From Morella rubra (taxonomy: Eukaryota > Streptophyta > Magnoliopsida > Fagales > Myricaceae), in contig CM025851.1 of NCBI GenBank assembly GCA_003952965.2, positions 10,401,334-10,465,333 of the forward strand: a DNA stretch of 64,000 bases, written 5' to 3'. A program made the position numbers and the translations under genes. The notes under the pieces were generated by a model. That model saw only the letters and a list, made by a program, of their open reading frames with translations. It was not told the DNA's origin and did no database searches. Below, piece after piece: positions 34,555 through 44,900 of the stretch (its first letter is position 1; each line of letters begins with the position of its first letter).

Positions 34555-36630
34555 TTACACGGAGGTGATGGGGATAGCAAGGAGGGGCTTGGTCCTGTGC
34601 AAGGTGAACCCAGCGGCCGCCTCGCTCATGTCCAAATCTTCAGGCTTCGTCTCAGCCGGGAGCGTCCAGTGGAATGAGTAGACAAGTGAGGCCAAAATGA
34701 AGCTAACCATCCGACTAGCCAAAGGCAATCCAGGGCATATCCTTCTTCCAGCTCCGAAAGGAATGAGCTCGAAATCTCTGCCTTTATAGTCGATGTCCTT
34801 TTCTAAAAACCTTTCGGGCGAAAACAGGGTTGGGTTTGGCCATATGCTTGAATCTCGTCCCATTGCCCACACGTTTACCAGTATCTGTGCGTTCTTGGGA
34901 ACGGTGAAGCCACACATTTCTACATCAACCTCAGCTTTATGGGGAATTAGTAAAGGCGCTGGCGGGTGCAACCGTAAGGTCTCTTTCACTACTGCTTGTA
35001 GGTAAGGCAACTTTAAGATGTCCGATTCCTGAACAAGCCCGACATTGCCAAGGACTTCTTCGGCCTCTTCCCGGGCTTTTGCCATTTTTGCGGGGTCGCG
35101 CAGTAACTCCGCCATGGCCCATTCCACTGTGCTGGTTGTTGTGTCGTTCCCTGCAACAAATAAGTCCTGACAGGGACAGAAACTAGCGTGAGTGTAAGAA
35201 ACAAACTGCGTTAAGGTGTATACTGTTCATCTCAGGAACCAACGCTCGTCCGCAGGATTTACTTTACTGCTAATTAAGGTTGAGTTGCTATTGAGCAAGG
35301 ATTGATTAGGCTAAAGTACTGAATAATAATCAAATTATACAAACTACCTTAAGGATAAGTACTAAGTAAATTTATATCCGAATTATAGAATATAATTTAG
35401 AAAGAGATAAAGAGATAGAGAAAATGTGTTGACCATAAAGGTTTTTCTCTCTCTTTACAAATTACACAGTCCAATTTAGATAAAAGAATGCAAAGGATCT
35501 AAAAGTTGGGTTGATTATGTAGACCAAGAGAGAGAAAATATGTGGTTTTCTCTGTCTCTTTAAACAAAAGTACTGGCAATGAAAATTTGAAGCTTAAAAA
35601 TAATTAAGTGATACAGTTCTAAGAGGAATTAACATGCCACCTAGTTAATTAGTTTTTTTTTTTTGATGATCAGAACATAAATGGAAAGAAAGATCCGAAG
35701 CAAAGTTTGAGAAAGTTAGTGGATCACCACAAGCAGACGTTTGATGTGGTCAAATCTCAAATCTGGATTATCTTCCTCAGTGAGATTGAGGAGGGAGTCG
35801 AGTACGTCGTCGCTTGGCTTAGAACTCTTCGCAAGCGCTCTCAGTTGTACCCGTTTATCGATGATACCATCCAAAATCCCAAACAATTTTGCGAAATATG
35901 TCGTCATCCTCCGGCGTGCACCTTGTGGATCAATAAAACGAAGTGCCGGGAAAAAGTCTGAAATGTTAGGCCTTCCAGCTTCTGCCATGGCACCCCATAT
36001 AAGTTCATGGAACTCTTGGGACGAATTTGAATTACAATACTCCGCCAAGTCAATGGAGAAAAAGGTGTTTGACAGGGCATTAAGGCCTGTTGTGAAGACT
36101 GCTCGACCAATATCTACCGCTTGACCACTGCTGCAACACGCTTGAACATGGTCTAGTAGTTGTTGCACCTTGACTCTTCGAAGGGCTTGGGTAGCATCGA
36201 GCCGCTGTGGAGCAAATATCTGCGTGGCAGAAACTTTCCTGAGCTTCCTCCACTGAGTCGAAGCAGGCAGCCATGCCACTGAAAATTTGTGGTGGTTAAA
36301 TGCTCTGGATGTGTCCGCGATAGTTCGGCCGGAGAAGACCTGGTCATTTGTTTGCAGTGCTTCTTTTGCCATGTCTGGGGAAGAAATGACTACGGCCGTT
36401 CTGCTCCCGAGCTTGAGAGTCATCAGGGGTCCGTAAATCTTGGAGAGCCTGGCAAGAGCATGGTGCGGTCTGTTGCCCAGCTCCAATGTGTTCCCAATGA
36501 TTGGCAAAGGCTTGGGACCCGGGGGGATTTTGGGTGAGCCAGACTTCCGGCATCCTCTATCGAAGGTGAGGACATGAATAGATGCCAACACGAAGAAAAG
36601 GACTAGCAAAAGAAGCGCCAGGAACTCCAT
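34555..36630 (-). CDS. Cytochrome P450, CYP76 family (geraniol 8-hydroxylase-like)
   Basis: Two exons on the minus strand: 36630-35728 (301 codons) and 35166-34555 (203 codons plus stop), separated by a 561-bp phase-0 intron (GTG|GTGATC ... CCTGTCAG|GAC) at the site usual in CYP71-clan genes. The 504-aa product has an N-terminal ER anchor ([20 protein letters not shown]), the hinge PPGP (36-39), I-helix AGNDTT (306-311), ExxR (E363-R366), PERF (418-421) and the heme loop [10 protein letters not shown] with Cys445. All key residues are present. Overall sequence ([30 protein letters not shown]) is CYP76-like. Members of that family oxidise geraniol-type monoterpenols, phenylureas or diterpenes with NADPH-P450 reductase. 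The substrate here is not predictable. The frame upstream of 36630 lacks another ATG, which fixes the start. Confidence 0.93.
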
Positions 36631-36721
36631 TACAACCAAATTTTCCTTTTTACTTTGGCCTTTGGAGGTAGTAGTCTCAAGCAATGGGTTGAAGTCGTTC
36701 AGTGAGCTTTGAGAGGTTAAA

Positions 36722-36742
36722 TCCTTTTAAATATAAAAGTTT
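36722..36742 (-). promoter_or_regulatory. Candidate TATA box of the P450 gene
   Basis: On the minus strand the sequence cttttatatttaaaagg lies about 95-105 bp upstream of the ATG at 36630. A start site near 36695-36700 would give a leader of about 65-70 nt. This is inferred from position and sequence only. Confidence 0.4.
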
Positions 36743-36744
36743 TT

Positions 36745-38185
36745 AGTTTGTTAAGTGGATGCAAGTAAAAATGTTAAATATATTAGGTGGTAGGTTGAAA
36801 TGAATTGTAATTATTTTTAGTTTGTTAAGTGTTCTTTGACTGTATAAGATTTTTCTTCTGAATCAATAGCTAGCTAATCTGCTTTAATTAAGAAGTCTTT
36901 ATAGGGTTCATCAATTAGCTAGTTAATATCATATTAATTAAGGAGACTTTATAAACTGCCAGCAAAAATAAAGTGGTAAATTGGTAATAATTCCTTTAAA
37001 TATGAAGATTTAATAGATCTCTTTTTTAAAATAACAAAATAATTAAAATTTCTATATACATCATGTAACTTTTAAGTTAAATTTTTATTCTTTCGGTCAA
37101 ATTAACACTCTTTTAATATGGCCGATTAAAAAAATTTAAAATTTTGGTACCTTAGCTAGTTGCCTAAGCCGCCTCTATTTGGGTTTGAAAAAATTTGTAC
37201 TGGCAGTGTGGAGAGATAAATACAATTAATTGTAGACTTCTTGGTACCCGCTAAAAGGCAAAATGTTGGGGGCTAACTTCCTTAGACTTGGGTTGGTCAC
37301 TAATTAGCTTAGTTCGGAGGCTCACTCTCTAGGTCGGTCACTATTTTTAGGTTATGTTTGAGTACTAAAATTTTAGCGTGGCAAAATATTGAGGGCTAAC
37401 TTCCTTAGATTTGGGTTGGTCACTAGGTAGCTTAGGTCGGCGGCTCACTCTCTTGGTCAGTCATTACTTCTAGGTTATGTTTGAGTACCAAAATTTTAGC
37501 GTGATTATAATTTTAAGTATAGAAGTTTGTGAAAAATTGAGAAAATAAAGTGAAAAATTGAATAAGTTGGTAAAAAAGTAAAAAAATTTATAATAATCGA
37601 TAAAAAAGTGAAAAAAGAGAAATTTTTATAATAATGATAAAATTTTAGAGAGTCAAAATTTTAATTGCTGAACGCTATGTCTTCAGGCCGCAGTCATAGA
37701 CACTTGAACGTAATGTTCACCCACGATTGTCTGGATTGCCACTTTAATTTCGTGGTCCAACATGTTACACGTTAAACGTTAATTTTGTGATCCATTCTTT
37801 TGCTTGATCTCGTGGGCTTTTGGCCCACTTTGCTTGATGTAAAGGGCTTTTATGCCATTCGTCTGGTAGCTGGCCCTCTGGGCTCTTTACTTATATGGTG
37901 CTTCACGTACTTTTCCTTGCTGTTAATGAAATATTAGGAATTGCCTAGAAATAAAAAATACAAAATGTCAACGACGAGCAAAATCAGCCTGTCTAGTGAA
38001 GCAGGCCGAGTCTGCAATATTAGTGTAATCAGAAGAAGAAAAAAGGCTACTGTAATGGGTTGAAACTGGGAAACGGGAAGATGACAAGTAGACTACCATG
38101 GTCCATGAGTACGAAGGAGCTCCGAAACAAGTTCGCAAAGAAAGAGAAAAGAAAGAAAGGTGGTGAATAATTTGAAAAAAAAAAG
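36745..38185. other. Intergenic DNA with a 123-bp tandem duplication
   Basis: The unit beginning ggctaacttccttaga and ending caaaattttagcgtg (ctaaaat.. in the first copy) occurs at about 37259-37380 and 37382-37504. The second copy runs on into an AT-rich segment to about 37672 with inverted ends similar to the MITEs of this window. No coding frame was found. Confidence 0.55.
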
Positions 38186-38537
38186 CTTAATTATCACTAC
38201 ACTACCTGTAGTAATTAATTTTAACAAATTAGTCTACGAAATATAATTTTGAACGGAATGGTCTTTGTGGTCTATTTTTTTTATACATACAGGTCTTTTT
38301 ATCTTTAAAGAATTAGCCAACTAACGGAAGACTAACATAAGTTAGGGATAGAAATATTCAATTTCGTGGTCGAATAATCTAACTTTGACCCTAAATCTGT
38401 CAGTGGGGTAACTTTTAATGGAGAAAATGACATATATGTTAAAAAGGACCACAAAGACCGTCTCGTTCAAAGTTATACATACTATAGTGACTGATTTGTT
38501 AAAAATTAATACCAAAGTAACTATGTCAATAATTAAG
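38186..38537. mobile_element. MITE with about 48-bp terminal inverted repeats
   Basis: The ends cttaattat...actacctgtagtaattaattttaacaaattagtc and its imperfect reverse complement at 38490-38537 bracket a 352-bp non-coding element (internal motifs such as ggtctttgtggtc and gaccacaaagaccg are also inverted). Long TIRs without ORFs suggest a Mutator-like or foldback MITE. Confidence 0.6.
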
Positions 38538-38590
38538 CCAAAACAAAAGGTGATATCTTGAAATTAACTTGCCACTTGCGAGATTTATAG

Positions 38591-38805
38591 AGGTGGTGTT
38601 TGGGGGTGGAAATTTCCACCCTCAAAAATTTCTACTCACATTAAAAAATTATAAAATAATCTCTCTCTCCTTATCAATTTATTCTTTTTTATTATAATAT
38701 TCATTTAAATATTTTCTCTCTTCACTTTTTCATCAAATCCCATAAAATATCTTTACTTTTTCACAAACTCCAAAACCCCAAAATTTTTACTCCCGAACGG
38801 CCCCT
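38591..38805 (+). mobile_element. MITE copy, left arm of a large inverted repeat
   Basis: Starts aggtggtgtttgggggtgg and ends ttactcccgaacggcccct. It is about 96% identical by eye to the reverse complement of 38982-39198. It belongs to the same broad family as 46366-46570, 54659-54821 and 56055-56268. Confidence 0.8.
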
Positions 38806-38849
38806 AGTTTCTTCATCGGAGGATCAATAATTATGCGTCCGATTGGATT

Positions 38850-38981
38850 AAGAAAGGTAGTCAATCACCAGAAGCAATGTTTGGTTTTGTTGTAGCTCAA
38901 CTCTACATCATCTTTTTCAGTGAGATAAAGGAAGGAGCTAAGAATAACGTATCTTGCTTCAAGTTATTCGTTAGGATATTG
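38850..38981 (-). pseudogene. CYP76-like P450 fragment (3' end of exon 1) caught between inverted MITEs
   Basis: The plus-strand sequence from about 38850 aligns with 35710-35840, the 3' end of exon 1 of the complete P450, with roughly two-thirds identity (for example tcaccagaagca against tcaccacaagca, and ttcagtgagat against ctcagtgagat). On the minus strand it reads FLYLTEKDDVELSYNKTKHC, matching [20 protein letters not shown] of the intact gene, and it stops at the same exon/intron boundary. It is too diverged to be a recent copy of the neighbour, so it derives from another CYP76 paralogue. It is only about 130 bp and non-coding. Confidence 0.6.
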
Positions 38982-39198
38982 AGGGGCCGTTCAGGAGTAA
39001 AAATTCTGGGGGTTTTGGAAGTTTATGAAAAAGTAAAGATATTTTATTGGATTTGATGAAAAAGTGAAGAGAGAAAATATTTAAATGAATATTATAATAA
39101 AAAAGAATAAATTGATAAGGAGAGAGAGATTATTTTATAATTTTTTAATGAGAGTAGAAATTTTAGAGGATGGAAATTTCCACCCTCAAACACCACCT
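38982..39198 (-). mobile_element. MITE copy, right arm of a large inverted repeat
   Basis: Starts aggggccgttcaggagtaaa and ends accctcaaacaccacct, inverted relative to 38591-38805. With the left arm it gives a potential stem of about 215 bp around a 176-nt loop. Confidence 0.8.
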
Positions 39199-39199
39199 G

Positions 39200-40990
39200 A
39201 GGCTCCATTTGTTAGTCTGTAAAACTATTATTTTAATTTTTTTTTATTGAAACGTTTTTAAGAACAAAATTTATTTTTCAGTATTTGGTTATTATTTTAA
39301 AATATTTTTAAGAAAATATTTTTTATGTTTAACACGTATTTACATAAAAAAAGTTAATTACTCTATAGGTCAATGTAATTTACACATTTGAAATTTTAAG
39401 TATTAATTTCAACGAGAAGGTCCATGAGATACAATTTTTTCGATAAAAATTAGTCCTCGCAATTCAATTGTTGTTAGGCAACTAAAGTAGAAATGCTCAT
39501 TTAATAAGAATATAAAACTATAATGTGCAACCTTCAAATTCAATTTTTTTTTTTAAAAAATTACTTTTTATTTATCTATCATTTTATTGTTGATAATTTT
39601 GTCTTTGAGAGGCATTTTGGTCACTTTTATGTGCTGTAATGGCCAAATCTACTGGAAGACAATAATTGATTGTATTTTAAACATACGAGGGATATAAAAT
39701 ATTTTTGAAATTGGTAGGGGCTTATTGATAATAATTGATTATTTTTTAAATATATGAGGCGATATAAAATATTTTGGAACTTAATGGAGGCTTATTGATT
39801 TTTGCCCATAGATATAGGGTGTACTATAATATTTTTTTTTTCTAAATTTGTTTTACAAGCAAACAAACATAGGAGTTTTATTATGAGTTCTAACAAAATT
39901 GTGAATAAAATAAGTGATGAAGTTTTGTATAACTAAATTTTATTAAGATTTGTGAAAACCTATAGATAAAATGAGTTAGATGGAATTTTTGATAATTAAG
40001 AAAAATCTATTTTATTGATTAAAATTCTTAGGTTTTGTTGAGAAAGTTTTGGAAATTTAAAAAATCCTTAAAAAAAATAGAGAATTCACAGTGTCTCCAC
40101 ATTAAAATCAATACTTAAAATTTCAAATATGTAAACTACATAGATCTATACAGTAATTAAAAATCTACTACGGAAGTGATAGTCTAACTAATAAAGTGGC
40201 CACCTTGTAGCGAAGGTGGAGATGGAGATATTTAGATCGAACCCTCTTGCTATATTTCTTAATTGCACTTTCATAGAACTGTATGGATGCTACCTTTTTA
40301 GGTGTTGTATCTATAACTCAATCCAACATTTGAAGTAAGTGGGAGCCTTTATGATCACTTCTTGAGGCTTGATAAGCTTGTTGCCCCTACCACACACATT
40401 TGATTAAAAAATAAAATAAAATTGAAATATTAACTAATTTTTGACAAATCTTTGTAAAAGCGAAACTTCAAATTATTTATTAAAAAATTTAATATATGAA
40501 ACTTTTTAACATGTGAATATCAGATTATTTATGAGGATGCTGTTTCAAATTTCAAAATAATTTCTCAAAATAAACTCTCAATGTCCAGTATATACTTTGT
40601 GATTTATTTAACAAGTCGTTTAGCAAGCTAAAATTTTAACAAAAATTTTATTTTTATCAAACATATTTTAAAATTTTACTTTTATTTTTATTACTAATGC
40701 ACCCATTCTAATACTACCTCTGTTTTTTAACATCAACGCTATAATTTTAACAAAATTTTAGTAAATATAGTGCCTACACAGGCACATCCGGGTGCGCTAC
40801 GACCGAATGGGACTGGACAGGGTGGACCTCAGTCTCATCGAAGGTAATGAATGCCGCGACACAACATCCAGGTGCGCCACTTTACTTAAACGTCAAGTTA
40901 AAAGAACAAAAACTAACATCGGAAATCGCAATAATTACCGATGGGATAAATTAACGACTCCACCATTTTTTTACTGGGCAACCAGAGGCC
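39200..40990. other. AT-rich intergenic DNA with a 68-bp direct repeat and a MITE
   Basis: A direct repeat (ataattgatt...gaggcttattgat) lies at about 39661-39727 and 39731-39799. At about 40616-40785 is an AT-rich element whose reverse complement resembles 54916-55072, marking a second MITE family. No gene signal was seen. Confidence 0.5.
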
Positions 40991-41019
40991 TGGCCTTGTA
41001 TTGGGTGAATCCACCACTC

Positions 41020-41342
41020 TCATCTCTCGCGCCCAATTCGCCTCCTCTTTCTCGTCCCTCCGATTTCTTCTTCCCCTTTCTGAAACACACACACTCTCTC
41101 TGTCTCTTTCTCCCGTCGTTCACTTCATCGATCGTTTTATTCTCCGTTCAAATCAAATCCTCACAGCAAATCCAAGACGGACCCGAACCTGACTTGATTT
41201 TTTTGGATCCAAATTCCGAAGGTACCGATTGCATCCGCTGCTTTGTCGTCCATCGTCTGTTTCCGCTTGTCAATGTCATATTTGAACCTCTCAGATCGGA
41301 TCCCAGTCACAGTAGAATACGCTTATTAGTCAATGCATGCAG
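41020..41342 (+). promoter_or_regulatory. Core promoter and non-coding first exon of the BEACH gene
   Basis: A pyrimidine-rich region (ctctctctgtctctttctcc at about 41095) typical of plant Y-patch promoters leads into a GC-richer leader. A donor lies at 41342/41343 (ATGCAG|GTATCA) and an acceptor at 41914/41915 (TTTCTAG|GTCGGC), so a 5' UTR intron of about 572 bp would separate it from the start codon at 41972. The transcription start is not defined by sequence alone, and no clear TATA box was seen. Confidence 0.55.
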
Positions 41343-41971
41343 GTATCAATGGCCAGTCGCAGATCCATTTCCGTCATTGATCCACTCTACAATGCGACAC
41401 GATCCATTGTCGTTGTGATAATTCGATGTTTATCTCTGTTTGTCTCTTATGCTTGTTGAGCTTGATCTATGATTTCCTTTGTTGATGAGGAATCCGTGGG
41501 AAGGACGAGAACATGTTACATTGAACAGTATGCTCTGGGTTTTGGGTTTTAGACAATGGAGGGCTCGCCTTGACTAGGCCAAAGATAGTCTGTTCCTTTT
41601 TGTTACTCCTTTTTTCCACTAAACCGAAAGACATTTCTTCTCGGGTCTTTCCATTTAGTTGGTTGGATCAGTCAGTTAATTATCAATTGTTGAAAGCTTC
41701 ATAAAATGCAGATGGATTATCTTCATGTGCCGTCTTTGAACCACTGCGTCATTGATTTAGATTAATCCTAGTTAGATAATCTTTGTGTTATTTTTTTTTT
41801 AATCTACACATTAATGTAAGAGACTTTCATGATACATTAGAAACGTAGCGTGTTACTTGCTTAAATTTGTTAAGGCAATGTTTGACACATGTTTGTCCTC
41901 ATCTTTGTTTCTAGGTCGGCATGTAAATTGTTTCAACAAGTATTTGCTAAGATTTCTGAAACACTACTAAC

Positions 41972-44900
41972 ATGGAAGAGGAAGACAAAATAAAAGAATT
42001 CAGGGAAATTTCCGAGAAGGATTCAGAGGATCATGAAACAATCAGTGGTGTACTGGAAAGTGCACGATCATCTAATGAAGAAAATAACTTTATTACCAAT
42101 AGCACTGGTGCCATCGAGATTGGAGATAAAACTGTAAACTTGCAAGGAGTTGATTCTGTGGCTGCAGTTCTGGATGAAGAACTGTTTGAGCAGGTATCTT
42201 TGAAAGATAATGAGAAGTTTGCTGCCGAATCTCGGCATGGTATTGTGTTTTCAGACCGCTCTTCAGATTCAGATAATGTAAAACACCCATCTGATCGTTT
42301 TGAAGATGCCTCTCAATTATCTGGCAAAATTGATTCTTCCGCAGTTGCCGAGATGAAGCACGATCACATGGTGCCATGCCCTGGGCCAGAGAGACAAGAA
42401 GGTCATACCCTCAAGCACTCTTCCTCGTCGACTGGTCTTGATTCTGCTGCAAACAGGGATGTGGCATATTCTCCCATTAGTTCACCACCAAAGCCGAGGC
42501 CGAAAGCTGCTATGCCAAATGTGTCTCCAGAGTTGTTGCATTTAGTGGATTCCGCAATTATGGGGAAGCCTGAAAGTTTGGACAAACTAAAGAATATTGT
42601 TCGTGGTGAGGAGAATTTTGGTAGTGGGGATGAAATGGACAGCATTGCTTTCTTGGTAGTTGATTCACTCCTTGCGACAATGGGTGGTGTTGAAAGTTTT
42701 GAGGAGGATGAGGATAACAATCCTCCTAGCGTTATGCTAAATTCTCGGGCAGCCATAGTGGCAGGTGATCTGATTCCTTGGCTTCCTTGGATAGGTGATG
42801 GTGAGCTTGTCATGTCACCCCGGACACGGATGGTTAGGGGATTGCTTGCTATATTACGGGCTTGTACTAGAAACAGAGCAATGTGCTCTCTGGCTGGATT
42901 ATTAGGAGTTCTTTTAAGCTCAGCAGAGAAGATTTTTATACACGAGGTTGGTTCAGCAGAGCAATTGAGATGGGATGGAACACCTTTGTGCTACTGCATC
43001 CAATACTTAGCTGGGCATTCACTTAGTGTTCTCGATTTGCATAAATGGTTAGGGGTCATTAAAAAAACACTTACCACTGTATGGGCTACTCGCTTAATGC
43101 TTGCACTGGAGAAAGCAATGGGGGGAAAGGAGTCAAGGGGACCAGCATGTACATTTGAGTTTGACGGTGAAAGCTCTGGTTTGCTTGGCCCGGGCGAGAG
43201 TCGTTGGCCATTCACCAATGGTTATGCATTTGCAACATGGATCTATATTGAATCATTTGCAGACACGTTAAATGCAGCCACTGCCGCTGCTGCAATTGCG
43301 GCTGCTGCTGCTGCCAAGTCTGGAAAATCATCAGCTATGTCAGCTGCTGCTGCTGCTAGTGCACTTGCCGGTGAAGGCACAGCACACATGCCGCGGCTAT
43401 TCAGTTTCTTGTCTGCTGATAATCATGGGATAGAGGCATACTTTCATGCACAGTTTTTGGTGGTTGAAAGTAGTAGTGGAAAGGGTAAGAAAGCTTCTTT
43501 GCATTTTACTCATGCATTTAAGCCACAATGCTGGTACTTTGTTGGTCTGGAGCATACTTGCAAGCAAGGGCTACTTGGGAAAGCAGAGAGCGAACTGAGA
43601 TTGTATATTGACGGATCCTTGTATGAAAGTCGTCCTTTTGAGTTCCCACGGATCTCCAAGCCACTTGCATTTTGTTGTATTGGGACAAACCCTCCTCCTA
43701 CAATGGCTGGCTTACAGCGTCGGCGTCGTCAGTGCCCTTTATTTGCTGAGATGGGGACTATTTATATCTTTAAGGAGCCTATTGGTCCAGAAAGGATGGC
43801 ACGTTTAGCTTCTAGAGGGGGAGATGCACTACCTTCTTTTGGTAATGGAGCAGGATTACCATGGTTAGCGACAAATGATCATGTCCAAAGCAGGGCAGAG
43901 GAAAGTTTCCTTTTGGATGGAGAAATTGGTGGATGCATTCACCTTCTCTATCACCCCACTTTGCTTTGTGGGAGATTCTGTCCAGACGTTTCTCCTTCTG
44001 GTGCTGCAGGTTAAATAATTTCTATGACATTTGACTATATTTTGAAATAACATTAGATGTGATACAAATGGGAAACTTAATATCTTTGTAGCAGGCTTTT
44101 GTAACCTAATGTATTGTACTCTTGTTGTAGATATACTGGTAACGATGGTTGTGTATTGGGCCATATTAGGTAAAATATTCCCGAGTCCTAGTAAAGAGGG
44201 AAGCAATGTGCTGGGACACTAGGGTTTCCCACCTTAGAAATTTTATCCTGAAGCTTATAAATAATTTCTATGACATTTGACTATATTTTGAAATAACATC
44301 AGATGTGATACAAATGGGAAACTTTATATCTTTGTAGCAGGCCTTTGTAACCTAATGTATTGTACTCTTGTTGTGGATATACTTAGCATTACGAATTATT
44401 GTTGGGTTATGCCTTCTAGGGTGATTGAGGTGCTGTTTTGTTAGAAGCGGAAGTTTATCAACCCGCTTGCTTCGAGGGTGTGGAAGATGATTCCTTTGTG
44501 CATTTGGTGGGTTATTTGGAGGGAGAGGAATGGGAGGTGTTTTGAGAACTCTTTCTTGTCTTTAGATGGATTGAGGGGTTTGTTGTTGAGTTCTCTTTTT
44601 CTTTGGGCCAATGCTGTTCTGGGCTCTCCTTTTTCTGATTTTCTTAGCTTTGTACCTTGTTTGGAGTAGGTCTTCAGTATAGCTCTTTGTATTGTTACCT
44701 CTTTTTGTTTTTTCAATAAAGTTCTTCTTACTTATCAAAAAAAAAAAAAGATGGCTGTGTATCGGGCCATATTAGGTAAACTATTCTCGAGTCCTAGGAA
44801 AGAGGGAAGCAGTGTGTTGGGACACTAGGGTTTCCCACCTTAGAAATTTTTTCCTGAAGCATATATATATATATATTATAATTTAAACCTATTCTTATGA

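Noticed and set aside
35650-35668. T-run followed by gatgatcag in the P450 intron region as another LINE tail
   Set aside because: The sequence after the T-run is gatgat, not gataag, and no flanking duplication is present.
40175-40300. Possible tRNA-derived SINE (gatcgaaccct resembles a B box)
   Set aside because: No convincing A box at the right distance, no poly(A) tail and no target duplication.
40792-41418. 208-codon frame upstream of the BEACH gene
   Set aside because: It overlaps the promoter and leader, including the Y-patch; splice sites and the downstream conserved start at 41972 make it untranslated.
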